Shown here: positions 29,031 to 38,354 of the stretch, one piece after another
Numbering within the stretch: position 1 is the stretch's first letter
How the letters are laid out: each line of letters starts with the position of its first letter
Assembly: GCF_000313565.1 (NCBI RefSeq)
Contig: NZ_HE578924.1
Location: 404,233-456,888, forward strand
Direction: 5' to 3'
Length of the DNA stretch: 52,656 nucleotides
DNA from: Dielma fastidiosa
Lineage (GTDB): Bacteria > Bacillota_I > Bacilli_A > Erysipelotrichales > Erysipelotrichaceae
The notes under the pieces: model-generated
Databases searched by the model: none
Seen by the model: only the letters and a program-made list of their open reading frames with translations
What the model was told of the DNA's origin: nothing
Position numbers and translations under genes: made by a program

Positions 29031-30941
29031 TTATAATTCATCTTCAATTGTTTTAAATATCCTCATCATTGTTGAGTACCGCTTTTCATGCAGCAATAAT
29101 TTAACATAATCCTTACTGGTAAGCATTTTACTTGTTAAGGTATAGAATTTTTGAAGATCGCGATTCTTATTTTTTTCAATAGACAGTAAGAAAACCAACT
29201 GTACTTTCTGTTTATCCCAAAGAATCGGCCGTTTCAGCAATGCTACACAAACAAAGGTTTCATCAGTACAAACACGGTATGGATGAGGAATCGCAATCAG
29301 ATTGCCGAATTCCGTCACTGCTTTCTTTTCACGAAGCAAAACTAACTCTTTAAAATTGCGCGGAACCTTACGGTAGTTACGAATCCGCATGGTCATATAG
29401 TCAATGACTTCATCCTTACTTTTCGCAGGGACATTGACAAAAAAGAGGTTAGGATCAAAAAATCGTTCAATTGAATTTTTTGATGAAATACTCAATAGCC
29501 GCTTAACCTTGTTTTCATCCCGCGTTTCCATGAAATACTGAACACGGATAATCGGTACTGGCAGCTTTGCCTGAATTGGTACGGTACTAATCACAAAATC
29601 GATATCAGTAAAATCAATCTTTTCAATATTCATCACATCACAGGTAATCAGCTTGTTAATATATTTCCCAAACTTATCTCGGTATTGATACTCCAATAGC
29701 TCAGCGGTACCCCGGCCTGTACTGCATACCATTACAATATTCTTGCGGTCAATGGTTTCACGCTTACGCTCTAATGCCAGATTGATATGCAGGGCGATAT
29801 AGCCAATTTCATCTTCACTGATTTCCTTGTGATACAATTCCTTTAAAGGCACACAGGCCGTAGTCGCAATCATGAAGGCCAGCATATAATGCGTCTTAAT
29901 CTCCTTCAGCAGCGGGTTGCGCATATTTAGATCATACTGCAGCCTGCTTTTTAACGGAATCAAATGCAAAGCGAGGACAAGTCTTAAATTCAGATCCTGA
30001 CTTAGCTCTAAATTCATCTCTTCATCCGCTACCTTAAGCATTTCATTTACTGTTTCAAACATTTCTTCATCGACAACCAGGTTAGCTTCCTCAGCAGATT
30101 TAATCATACGCTTGCCTAACAGATGAATCATAATATAACCGCATTCACTTTTAGGAACTGTAATTGAGAATTCTTTTTCAATAACATTAACAATGCGTAA
30201 AGCCAATTCATAGATTGTTTTATGCGTCTCAATCTCTTCCAGCTGTTCCACTTCCATCGGCACATAATTGCCTGTTTTAATTCGCTGTACAGCGATGTAA
30301 ATATGCGTCGCCAGATTATTAAAAGCAAAATCTGACATATGATAATTCTCTTCCTCAAACAAGAGTTCAAGGATTTCAGAAATTTTTTGCAGCTGACTGC
30401 GCTGAAGCACGGCTTCGCCATCTTCACTCTCAAATATATTGGATAGATAGTTAGAGATACAAAGCCGCAAGTCAAACTCACTGCCCTCGATTTTCATTCC
30501 ATAATAAGGACGCTGAATCAATTTTAAATTATTCTTTTCCAATATCTCACGAACAGTTTTCAAATCTTGAGAAATAGTGCTTTGACTCGTATAAAGCAAA
30601 TCACAAAGCTCTTCAATTTTCACATAATCATCATGCGCAAGCAAATATTCAAGGATGAATTGAACACGCTGCTGAGGTGTTACCGGCTGTACAGCTTCTT
30701 CAGCATCATCTTCTGCCACCAGCGCATTATATTGTTCACGATTCAAAACATGAAGCTGATAACCATACTTAGGCTTCGAAACTAATTCGATTCCCTCTTT
30801 ATATAACTCCTCCGCAAGAATTTTCATTTCTGAACGGATTGTCCTATCTGACACATTAATTCTGCCGGCAATATATGAAGCAGTTGTATAATCTTCTTCA
30901 TTGAGATATTTCATAATCTGCCGCTGTCTATTCGTTAACAT
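29031..30941 (-). CDS. PRD-containing PTS-controlled activator (LicR/ManR type)
   Basis: A 636-residue multidomain regulator. Domain order is: two N-terminal helix-turn-helices (1-160, MKYLNEEDYTTASYIAGRINVSDRTIRSEMK is in 10-40), PRD1 and PRD2 (about 175-395, with IYIAVQRIK and IGYIALHINLALER), an EIIB-like domain with VCSTGRGTAELLEYQ (Cys near 405) and an EIIA-like domain at the end (IAIPHPYRVCTDE). Phosphorylation of PRD His residues by HPr and of the EIIA/EIIB domains by the PTS controls such activators. It is the likely activator of the beta-glucoside PTS operon across the membrane-protein gene. Its own promoter carries a cre box. Confidence 0.93.
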   Translation of the reverse strand: MLTNRQRQIMKYLNEEDYTTASYIAGRINVSDRTIRSEMKILAEELYKEGIELVSKPKYGYQLHVLNREQYNALVAEDDAEEAVQPVTPQQRVQFILEYLLAHDDYVKIEELCDLLYTSQSTISQDLKTVREILEKNNLKLIQRPYYGMKIEGSEFDLRLCISNYLSNIFESEDGEAVLQRSQLQKISEILELLFEEENYHMSDFAFNNLATHIYIAVQRIKTGNYVPMEVEQLEEIETHKTIYELALRIVNVIEKEFSITVPKSECGYIMIHLLGKRMIKSAEEANLVVDEEMFETVNEMLKVADEEMNLELSQDLNLRLVLALHLIPLKSRLQYDLNMRNPLLKEIKTHYMLAFMIATTACVPLKELYHKEISEDEIGYIALHINLALERKRETIDRKNIVMVCSTGRGTAELLEYQYRDKFGKYINKLITCDVMNIEKIDFTDIDFVISTVPIQAKLPVPIIRVQYFMETRDENKVKRLLSISSKNSIERFFDPNLFFVNVPAKSKDEVIDYMTMRIRNYRKVPRNFKELVLLREKKAVTEFGNLIAIPHPYRVCTDETFVCVALLKRPILWDKQKVQLVFLLSIEKNKNRDLQKFYTLTSKMLTSKDYVKLLLHEKRYSTMMRIFKTIEDEL

Positions 30942-30973
30942 ATATCCACCACACCTTCAGTTACCTTTAGTTA

Positions 30974-31002
30974 ATCATAACAGGTAATCAAAGCGTTTTC
31001 AA
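30974..31002 (-). promoter_or_regulatory. Promoter of the PRD regulator with a cre box
   Basis: On the minus strand, TTGAAA (31002-30997) and TATGAT (30979-30974) are 17 bases apart. TGAAAACGCTTTGA (31001-30988) fits the cre consensus at 13 of 14 positions and overlaps the -35. CcpA would repress the activator gene when preferred sugars are present. Confidence 0.7.
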
Positions 31003-31080
31003 ATACTTTACGAAGCAGAAGCTTTTATTATCGTTAAATTTACATTACCATTTTTCCTCAGCAAAATAATATTTCTAAAC

Positions 31081-31839
31081 TTATACACCCAATTCGATCG
31101 TTTCCAGCATTTCATGATAGTATGTGGGATTCAGCTTCTTTTTCATCCAACCAAGCCTGCTTTCATCCTTCATCAGAATTGCTCCCAGCATTTCATAGCA
31201 TGTATTAAAAATCATCCACATATCATCCAGCTCTTCATCAAGATTCAATCGATGCATTGCATCTAATACATAACGCACACATTCAGCTTTGCATTCCCAC
31301 TGACTGTCATCAATTTCATATATATCTTGTTCCAATAAAGCCAAGACTTCCTCACTGAAATTGTAATAATCTCTGCTCTCCAATTCATCAATAGCTGCAG
31401 AATACTTTCTGATGATTTGATTTAACCGCTGTTTTAAAACAGTTTGCGGATCATTTTCGGCCAAGAGCTGCAGCTTATATTTTACAGCCCGCTGATCTGC
31501 AACAGAAAGCAGTATTTCTCTTAGCTTTTGTGTTGATAAACGATTAATCAGTTTACTTAAATCATGCTGCTGGATTATTTCAGCACCTTCTTCCACAGCA
31601 TATAAGACCGCTGCCATGTGCTTACAATAACCCATCTCCTGACCATAAATACAATCACAATTCATGATAAGCTCATCATTCTCAATTTCAATATTAACCT
31701 CATACTCATTGCCGCTGTCACTTTGAACAACAGCTTCATAGCCATGTGATGTCTGCATGAGTTCTAAGACATTCCCATTCTCATAATATGCCAGGCCGCG
31801 GTCTAACGTTTTTAATGTAAAATATTTTTGCCAATCCAT
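31081..31839 (-). CDS. SWIM zinc-finger protein
   Basis: A 252-residue cytoplasmic protein. Residues 1-85 include a SWIM-type zinc-binding motif, CDCIYGQEMGYCKHMAAVLYA, that is the CxC-x(n)-CxH pattern. The rest (90-250) is helical and acidic, of unknown function. Such proteins are common in Bacillota and are thought to bind DNA or proteins. It stands alone with a strong AAGGAGG ribosome site and is divergent from the hybrid kinase gene. The SNF2 helicase at 48014-51268 also begins with a SWIM motif. Confidence 0.8.
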   Translation of the reverse strand: MDWQKYFTLKTLDRGLAYYENGNVLELMQTSHGYEAVVQSDSGNEYEVNIEIENDELIMNCDCIYGQEMGYCKHMAAVLYAVEEGAEIIQQHDLSKLINRLSTQKLREILLSVADQRAVKYKLQLLAENDPQTVLKQRLNQIIRKYSAAIDELESRDYYNFSEEVLALLEQDIYEIDDSQWECKAECVRYVLDAMHRLNLDEELDDMWMIFNTCYEMLGAILMKDESRLGWMKKKLNPTYYHEMLETIELGV

Positions 31840-32138
31840 ATAATATCCTCCTTTTTATGCTTACAGTATAGTACCAAATATCACACTATTTATGTAAGGA
31901 TATGACCTAATTAAATAAATTAACAAATATAATTTCCTAAAATAGTTTTTTCTGTATTAATTCATATAAATTACATATGTTTTAGCTCTTTGGATATTGT
32001 TCTTTCCATATTACTTTGCTATAGTTGATATGCGTATATTTATCATTTAATTCTCGTAACGCCTATTTCTGCTTACAAATGATATTCTCATAAATAAAAG
32101 ACCAAGGTTGGACCTTTCTATTAAGGGCCGGAGGAAAT
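31840..32138. other. Intergenic region between divergent SWIM and hybrid-kinase genes
   Basis: About 300 AT-rich bases without a credible gene. It must contain the two divergent promoters, but I could not single out convincing -35/-10 pairs. A short inverted repeat AAGGT-TGG-ACCTT at 32105-32117 precedes the kinase ribosome site (GGAGGAAAT). Confidence 0.5.
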
Positions 32139-34766
32139 ATGAAAAAGGTTGAAATAAAACAGAATAATACAACGATTAATAAGGTTACTCTTGCAGGAAC
32201 AATCTCTTTACTTGCTTTGTTACTATTATTTCTAGTTGTAACACTCTTCAGCACAAACAGTTTGGCATCTCAAATAACATTGCTGACTGAGCACCCTTTT
32301 ACCGTAAACGGTGATATCAGTGATGTTAAAACTGATCTCGCATTAATGCGGATTCGCACCGAACGTCTGCAGTCATATAATCAGCCTGATGATATCGTTC
32401 TTGTAAGCGAAGCCTTGGAAGATATTTATATCGATATGGAAAAGCTGCTTAATGAAATAGCTGAATTATACTTAGGCCCGGATGAAGATATCCGGGCTTT
32501 AAGCGATACTTATGAAGAGCTCAAAAATGCTCATCATCAATTTTTAGCATTCTCTAAGCTTACCAGTTCATCAACAAATGAAATAGCTGAATATGAAAAA
32601 ACTTATCTTTATCCGCTCTATGACACCTTTGAAGCTGATGCGACCCGAATATTAACCTATGTCCGCAGTACGCAGCAAAGTATTTTCACTTCCGCGAATC
32701 AAATCAATAAGATGACAGTAATCTGGTCATGTATTATAATTGCCGCTACGGCAGTTGGTTTATTTTACTTTCAGTCATTGATCAGAAAAATGAGTCAGCG
32801 CCTCTATCAGAAAAACAATCAATTTGAAGTACTGGCTGAAACAATCGATGAATCATTTCTAATCTTTTCTAAGGAAAGAGAGGATTGTGATTTTGTATCA
32901 AGCAATACAGAGAAAGTCATCGGCATTCAAGCTGACCAGCTGCTGGCTGACCGCTCATTGATATATAATTACATGAGCAAAGAAACGGCTGAAGAATTAA
33001 GAAATACGATGTCAATGAAGAACGACGGTTCATGGGACAGTGCAATTGAGTTTTATAATCCACAAAAAATTGAACCACGCTGGCTGCAGCTTCGTTGTTA
33101 TCAGGTGGGTGAAGATGAGAATGCAAAATACATTATGACACTTACTGATCATACCGAGGAAAAACGTGCTAACCAAGCGCTTATGGATGCGCTGATCAGT
33201 GCGCAAAAGGCTAATAATGCAAAGAAAGACTTCCTTTCACGCATGAGTCATGAAATTCGTACACCTATGAATGCAATTATTGGTATGACAACAATAGCTG
33301 CAGCTTCGATTGAAGACCGCGGCCGCGTTGAAGATTGCCTGGCAAAAATCAGTTATGCTTCCAAACATCTGTTGATGCTGATTAATGATGTTCTGGATAT
33401 GTCCCGTATTGAAAGCAATCATATGAAAATTAATACTGAACCGTTTGAACTTTATCAATTTTTAAATAACTTTGTTTCTGTCATTTATCCGCAGGCAGCC
33501 AATAAGGGGCTTGAATTCACTGAAAAAACGTCGGGCTTTACAGATCATACAACTTACCTAGGTGACCCTATGCGGCTGAATCAGATTTTATTTAATTTAA
33601 CTTCTAATGCTATAAAATTCACTCAAAGCGGCGGGAAAGTCAGCTTAGAAGTCAGTCAGCTGCCACTGCGCGGCAAAAAAGTGTGGCTGCGCTTTATTGT
33701 ATCAGATACTGGGATCGGCATGGATGAACAAGGTTTAAAGAATCTTTACACCCCTTTTGAACAGGCTAATGCTTCAATTGCAGGCAAATATGGCGGTACT
33801 GGGCTTGGTATGTCAATAACGCAAAATTTAGTCTCCTTGATGGGCGGTCATATTAAGGTTAAGAGTACACCCAATGAAGGCACTGCCTTCACGGTTGAAT
33901 TACCGTTTGAACAAAGTAATGTTGATTTACAGCCATTACAGGAATATGTCTTAGAATCGCTGAAAGTGCTGGTAGTTGATGATGAGCGTGATATTTGCGA
34001 GCATACTGTTTTATTGCTTAAGAAAATGAAAATCAATGCTGAATGGGTGCTCAGCGGTAAAGAAGCTGTCGAAAGCGTGGTACTGGCACAGAATAATGGA
34101 AACAGCTTTGACATCTGTTTTATTGACTGGAAAATGCCGGAGATGGATGGTTTAGAAACAGTACGGCAGATACGCGAGAAAATTGGTCCTGATACACCTA
34201 TTATTATCATATCCGCCTACGATTGGTCAGACATTGAAGAAGAAGCACGCTCAATAGGTGTTAATGCATTTATAGCCAAGCCGATGTTTCAGTCTTCGAT
34301 ATATAATGTTCTTGTAAATGTCACACATGGAGCATTTGGCAGAAGTACCGCCAAAGCAGATACTGAACAAAATTCTTTAAAAGGCAAGCGTTTATTATTG
34401 GCTGAAGATAATGAATTGAATATGGAAATTGCCACAACCTTACTGAGCATGAATGGTGCCGATGTTGAAGGGGTGCCAAATGGTAAGGAAGCTGTCGAAA
34501 AATTTATGCAGATGGAGCCTTATTATTATGATGCGATTTTAATGGATGTCCAAATGCCGATTATGAATGGATGTGAGGCTACAAAACATATCCGTGCATG
34601 CGGCCGCCCTGATGCTGAATTTATACCTATCATAGCAACTACCGCTAATGCCTTTGCTGAAGATGTCGCCACCGTTATGGCTGCCGGAATGAATGCCCAT
34701 ATCGGCAAACCCATTGATATTAAGCAGCTATGCGAGGTATTAAACAGATTGTGCAGACAGCGATAA
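32139..34766 (+). CDS. Hybrid sensor histidine kinase with two receiver domains
   Basis: An 875-residue membrane kinase. A helix at 18-38 and one at 192-213 flank an extracytoplasmic sensor of about 150 mostly helical residues. A PAS-like region (225-345) follows. HisKA has phospho-acceptor His371 in SRMSHEIRTPMNAIIG; HATPase has NLTSNAIKF and SDTGIGM, and YGGTGLGMSI. Two receivers follow: REC1 with Asp663 (FIDWKMPEMDG) and REC2 with Asp803 (LMDVQMPIMNG). There is no Hpt domain, so a separate phosphotransfer protein or output regulator is needed. No partner gene is adjacent. It is a single-gene unit with a good ribosome site and its own terminator. The signal is unknown. Confidence 0.93.
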   Translation: MKKVEIKQNNTTINKVTLAGTISLLALLLLFLVVTLFSTNSLASQITLLTEHPFTVNGDISDVKTDLALMRIRTERLQSYNQPDDIVLVSEALEDIYIDMEKLLNEIAELYLGPDEDIRALSDTYEELKNAHHQFLAFSKLTSSSTNEIAEYEKTYLYPLYDTFEADATRILTYVRSTQQSIFTSANQINKMTVIWSCIIIAATAVGLFYFQSLIRKMSQRLYQKNNQFEVLAETIDESFLIFSKEREDCDFVSSNTEKVIGIQADQLLADRSLIYNYMSKETAEELRNTMSMKNDGSWDSAIEFYNPQKIEPRWLQLRCYQVGEDENAKYIMTLTDHTEEKRANQALMDALISAQKANNAKKDFLSRMSHEIRTPMNAIIGMTTIAAASIEDRGRVEDCLAKISYASKHLLMLINDVLDMSRIESNHMKINTEPFELYQFLNNFVSVIYPQAANKGLEFTEKTSGFTDHTTYLGDPMRLNQILFNLTSNAIKFTQSGGKVSLEVSQLPLRGKKVWLRFIVSDTGIGMDEQGLKNLYTPFEQANASIAGKYGGTGLGMSITQNLVSLMGGHIKVKSTPNEGTAFTVELPFEQSNVDLQPLQEYVLESLKVLVVDDERDICEHTVLLLKKMKINAEWVLSGKEAVESVVLAQNNGNSFDICFIDWKMPEMDGLETVRQIREKIGPDTPIIIISAYDWSDIEEEARSIGVNAFIAKPMFQSSIYNVLVNVTHGAFGRSTAKADTEQNSLKGKRLLLAEDNELNMEIATTLLSMNGADVEGVPNGKEAVEKFMQMEPYYYDAILMDVQMPIMNGCEATKHIRACGRPDAEFIPIIATTANAFAEDVATVMAAGMNAHIGKPIDIKQLCEVLNRLCRQR

Positions 34767-34780
34767 TAAAAGTAAGATCT

Positions 34781-34803
34781 AAAAGCTCCAACCGGAGCTT
34801 TTT
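34781..34803 (+). terminator. Terminator of the hybrid kinase gene
   Basis: AAAAGCTCC / GGAGCTTTT around AACC, followed by T-rich sequence, 14 bases after the stop codon. Confidence 0.88.
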
Positions 34804-34919
34804 AAATTTGTATTTTGAATTAAATAATAATTTTCATTAATTCTAATCATTCAATCTTTATTATAATACAGCTTATCCATGTAATATCTAATGAACGAAT
34901 AGATCTACATGTAAGAGTA

Positions 34920-35849
34920 TCATTCGTCTTGTAACGTATTACGAGGATTTTTATTGATCAGAATTTCTTTCTGTTTACATGAGCTGACATGAGTGTAAAT
35001 TTGCGTAGTTGTTATTGAACTATGCCCCAGGATTTGTTGAATATAACGAATATCTACATCTTCTTCTAACAGCATGGTGGCAAATGTATGTCTAAACATG
35101 TGGGGTGTTAAATGCTGATTAATTTTTAATTGATGTTCATAACGATTAATTACCAATCTTACGGATTGCTCAGATAATCTATTCCCGAGTTTATTAATAA
35201 AGAAGTATAGAGAAGTATTTAATTCTTCAGCAAATAGTTTACGATATAAATTTAATGAATCCATAACTTGCTGATTGCCAATTTGAAGAATTCTTTCTTT
35301 TGCTCCTTTTCCATAAATTCTAACATATCCTTCTTTCAAATTGACATTGTTTATTCGTAAATTGCATAATTCAGAAACACGAATGCCAGTAGAAAATAAT
35401 AATTCAAGAAGTGCCGTATTTCGTGCTGCTTGTTTCAGCTGATAATTTGTTTTGCTTTCTTCTAAATCTATGTAAAGCTGTTTAAATAAACGTTTAAGAT
35501 CAGTGGTATCGACAATTCTTGGCAATAATTTTGGTTCTTTGAATTTAGTGTTTATCTTATTCATCGGATTGTTGTCAATGATATCATTAAAAACCAGATA
35601 ATTAAAGAAAGCAACCAATGTTGCTATCTTACGCTTCACCGTTTTTGGTTTCGGATATTTCTCATGCAATCCTTCAATATAATTTTCTAAAGAGGATTTA
35701 TCAATTTGATAGCTAATCGTTTCTAAATATATTAAAAACTGCTTCATATCTATCGAATAGGCTTTTAAGGTGTGAGCATTTAAATGCTTTTTTATTCTGC
35801 ATTCTTTAAGATATGCTGTAATATGTGCCTGAGTTATTGTGATTTTCAT
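34920..35849 (-). CDS. XerC/D-like tyrosine recombinase, probable DNA invertase
   Basis: A 309-residue recombinase with an N-terminal core-binding SAM-like domain (5-95) and a C-terminal catalytic domain. All catalytic residues are visible: Arg157 (STGIRVSEL), Lys181 (YGKGAKER), His250 and Arg253 (HMFRHTFA), His276 (LGHSSITTT) and the nucleophile Tyr285 (IYTH). It is compact and has no arm-binding domain, as in Xer and phase-variation recombinases and unlike phage integrases. It starts 127 bases left of a 19-bp site whose inverted copy lies 3.4 kb away, and points away from it. Housekeeping XerC or XerD is the alternative, but the flanking sites favour a dedicated invertase. Ribosome site GGAGGTG precedes the start. 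Confidence 0.9.
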   Translation of the reverse strand: MKITITQAHITAYLKECRIKKHLNAHTLKAYSIDMKQFLIYLETISYQIDKSSLENYIEGLHEKYPKPKTVKRKIATLVAFFNYLVFNDIIDNNPMNKINTKFKEPKLLPRIVDTTDLKRLFKQLYIDLEESKTNYQLKQAARNTALLELLFSTGIRVSELCNLRINNVNLKEGYVRIYGKGAKERILQIGNQQVMDSLNLYRKLFAEELNTSLYFFINKLGNRLSEQSVRLVINRYEHQLKINQHLTPHMFRHTFATMLLEEDVDIRYIQQILGHSSITTTQIYTHVSSCKQKEILINKNPRNTLQDE

Positions 35850-35942
35850 ATAGCACCTCCAAGCAATATATTAAGCGATGGTGATTACCTTGTAAATTAA
35901 GGTTTATTATTAACAATTAATATGTCGTATGAATACAGAAAA

Positions 35943-35951
35943 TGATATAAT
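35943..35951 (+). promoter_or_regulatory. Extended -10 promoter reading into the invertible segment
   Basis: TGATATAAT is a perfect extended -10 (TG-N-TATAAT). No strong -35 is seen 17 bases upstream (TGTCGT), as is common for extended -10 promoters. Transcription would start near 35958, cross the left recombination site and enter whichever gene is next to it. It lies outside the segment, so it would not move on inversion. Confidence 0.6.
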
Positions 35952-35976
35952 TAGTAAAAACATGGGGTATATATAC

Positions 35977-35996
35977 AGGATAATATATGATTATCT
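35977..35996 (+). repeat. Left inverted recombination site of the invertible segment
   Basis: AGGATAATATATGATTATC is found here and, inverted, at 39408-39426. The site itself has two inverted arms (GGATAAT and ATTATC) around an asymmetric 5-base core ATATG, the usual layout of a tyrosine-recombinase crossover site. The asymmetric core gives the site its direction. Confidence 0.85.
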
Positions 35997-36020
35997 GGCA
36001 TAATACTTAGGAGGGGGAAT

Positions 36021-38354
36021 ATGGATTTTGATGAAACTGATTATATACAGCAAATAAAAAAACTTTTAAATGATTTAGATAATAAAGATCAAAGAATATT
36101 CAAAATAAAATTTTCAAATGCATTTAGAAAACCCCTAGACATTGAAACTAGATTTCTAGTCAATAAATATAAAGTTATTAAATTCTCGGATTTATATAAT
36201 AAACGAATTGACTATGCTACTAATTCAATACAAAGTAAACGATACTTTTATACCAATTTTATTTTTAATCTCGCTGGACTGATACCAAGTATTGGTACTT
36301 ATATTTCTTTAATAACTTTGGTAACTGATTTCTCACAATATCAAGTTACGCAAAGTGATTTTCGGCATTTGCGAAAGACTCTCAATTTTCTACCAAAACC
36401 CGCAAAAAAATATCACAAATTAAGAAATTTAGTCCTTATACCCAATATTGAACAGCTCTCCCTTGAGGAAAAATTGTATTTAAGTTTTGTTATTCGCCTC
36501 ATTGAAGAGAAATACCTATCGCAAACTGCCATTTTGATAATAGAACCTATTGATAATGTCACAGATATAACTATTGCAAATAAGGGTATTGTGTATAAGT
36601 TTGATTTAAATAATTATACGCAGATTCTTCATGATAAGAAAATATATTCTTTAACACATGTATCCCGTGTAGTTTTGAATTCAATAGGCATTGATTACAT
36701 TGACAAAGTAAATCAAATTCTAAACGGAGAAAAAACAGAAGATTCTTACGAAGCAGTCATGACACAGATAATTCGTGAAATGATAGAGAATTCAAAACCT
36801 CAAAATAGTGACGATCTAAAACGGTTTATAACACTTTGTAGTTTCTTGTTCGAATCTTTTACAATTAATGATATTTCAGAAGCTGTTAATTTAGAAAAAA
36901 ATCCTCTGAATTGTGGGCTGGATGATGCAATGAAAACGAATATAATCTGTAAAGAAAAGCATATTCAAAAATATTTGTTTCTTGAGGAAAAAATCAGACA
37001 GTATTTTCAAGACTCTTCGTATATCTTTGAAGCAAATTTATATACAAATATCTATAATTATTTACAAAAAACTTACCCAAAGAATTATGCAGATATCGCT
37101 TTATTGTCAGGCGTGCTTCTTTCTGACGAAAATGAGATATTATCTAATTATTTGATCGCATTTTATCAGGAAGATATGACAATGCCAGGTTATAAACTTA
37201 ATGCAATTAGAAGTTATATAAAAAAATCCAATGACTTTGAAATAATACTACGCCTACACGATGCTTATTCAGAAGAACCGCAAAATCTTATGAATTATAG
37301 AGAAGATTGTCTAAAATTGCTCAGCCATATTGACGGAAGTGGTTTAAATAATTTCGCAAAAGCAGCGGCGATCAGTTATCCAGCAAGAGTATTATATGAA
37401 ATACATTCTGACTTTGCTGAACTTGAGGCTGTTGAAGAAACTTATCTAAAATATATAAATAAAATTGTAGATTTCGCTTCTGTGGATACCCGTATATACA
37501 AATATGTCCTTGATTATATTTCATTTACAACAGCAATAGAAAACAATAGCACTATAACTACAGTTGTTCAACGCTTAGTAACACTATTAAACACTATTGA
37601 GCCAGCAGAAGTCACTTCAGGGCAGTATGTGAAGTTTATGAGAATGGGAAATGCGGTTTATCCATCTGATCCTAAACAAGCTCTTATGATGACACAGAAA
37701 GCTTTTAATTCAAAACAAAAGCCAATAGAACAAGCACTATCAGGGATCAATTATGGTGTCTCTTTGTGTTTAAATGCTAGATATAGAGAGGCAGTTGAAA
37801 TTCTTTCAAATAATGATTTACGCACTGATGTAATAAATACAATTTCTGCAGACAATAACCTTTTATTGGCTCAATATTTTAATGGTAAATTTGATGCATA
37901 TAAGACTTTAACCGGTTATACACGTCTACTAAAAATAATAAAAAAAGTTGATAATAGTGATGCTATTATTGTTAAAAATAATTATTTAGCTCTATGTATT
38001 GTTTTAGAAAAGAAAAAGAATAGTCAACTAGAACAGAGTATTGTAAAATCTGCTGATAATTATCATATCTTCTTTTATCAAATTAATTTACTGACAGAAG
38101 CATTCTTGCAGCATGATCTTGCTAGATTTGAAAAAATAAAAAATGCTATTACTGTACCGAAACTCCTTATTGGCTATAAAAGCTTCATAAATAAAAGAAA
38201 TGATTTCTTAGCAACTAATTTTGATAAAAACATGACTTATCCAGAACTGGATAATTCTTTATATAATTGGAGCATTACCAATTATCCTGACAAATCTATG
38301 TTATTCTATAGCCATCCTATTATTTTAGGTTGCATTGAGCGATGGTTTGAATGA
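36021..38354 (+). CDS. Large helical protein of unknown function inside the invertible segment (STAND-like remnant?)
   Basis: A 777-residue protein that I do not recognise. Residues 77-105 contain a hydrophobic stretch (NFIFNLAGLIPSIGTYISLI) that may be a membrane segment or buried helix. Residues 134-176 read LRNLVLIPNIEQLSLEEK, a helix, then TAILIIEP. This resembles the Walker B and sensor part of STAND/AAA ATPases, but no Walker A GxxxxGK[ST] is present, so ATP binding is doubtful. From about 250 to the end it is almost all helical with TPR-like spacing (for example 540-620, YGVSLCLNARYREAVEIL), suggesting a protein-binding solenoid. There is no signal peptide. The ribosome site AGGAGGGGG sits between the left inverted repeat and the ATG. 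Its 3' end overlaps the ATP-grasp gene on the other strand by 30 bases. It is presumably expressed in this orientation. Confidence 0.82.
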   Translation: MDFDETDYIQQIKKLLNDLDNKDQRIFKIKFSNAFRKPLDIETRFLVNKYKVIKFSDLYNKRIDYATNSIQSKRYFYTNFIFNLAGLIPSIGTYISLITLVTDFSQYQVTQSDFRHLRKTLNFLPKPAKKYHKLRNLVLIPNIEQLSLEEKLYLSFVIRLIEEKYLSQTAILIIEPIDNVTDITIANKGIVYKFDLNNYTQILHDKKIYSLTHVSRVVLNSIGIDYIDKVNQILNGEKTEDSYEAVMTQIIREMIENSKPQNSDDLKRFITLCSFLFESFTINDISEAVNLEKNPLNCGLDDAMKTNIICKEKHIQKYLFLEEKIRQYFQDSSYIFEANLYTNIYNYLQKTYPKNYADIALLSGVLLSDENEILSNYLIAFYQEDMTMPGYKLNAIRSYIKKSNDFEIILRLHDAYSEEPQNLMNYREDCLKLLSHIDGSGLNNFAKAAAISYPARVLYEIHSDFAELEAVEETYLKYINKIVDFASVDTRIYKYVLDYISFTTAIENNSTITTVVQRLVTLLNTIEPAEVTSGQYVKFMRMGNAVYPSDPKQALMMTQKAFNSKQKPIEQALSGINYGVSLCLNARYREAVEILSNNDLRTDVINTISADNNLLLAQYFNGKFDAYKTLTGYTRLLKIIKKVDNSDAIIVKNNYLALCIVLEKKKNSQLEQSIVKSADNYHIFFYQINLLTEAFLQHDLARFEKIKNAITVPKLLIGYKSFINKRNDFLATNFDKNMTYPELDNSLYNWSITNYPDKSMLFYSHPIILGCIERWFE

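Noticed and set aside
34803-34919. Third copy of the recombination site near the recombinase 3' end
   Set aside because: I looked for GGATAAT-N5-ATTATC here and elsewhere by eye and found only the two copies at 35977 and 39408.
34920-35849. Recombinase as housekeeping XerC/XerD only
   Set aside because: Not excluded, but the adjacent pair of inverted sites enclosing two start-adjacent genes makes a dedicated invertase more likely. No dif-like site was seen in the window.
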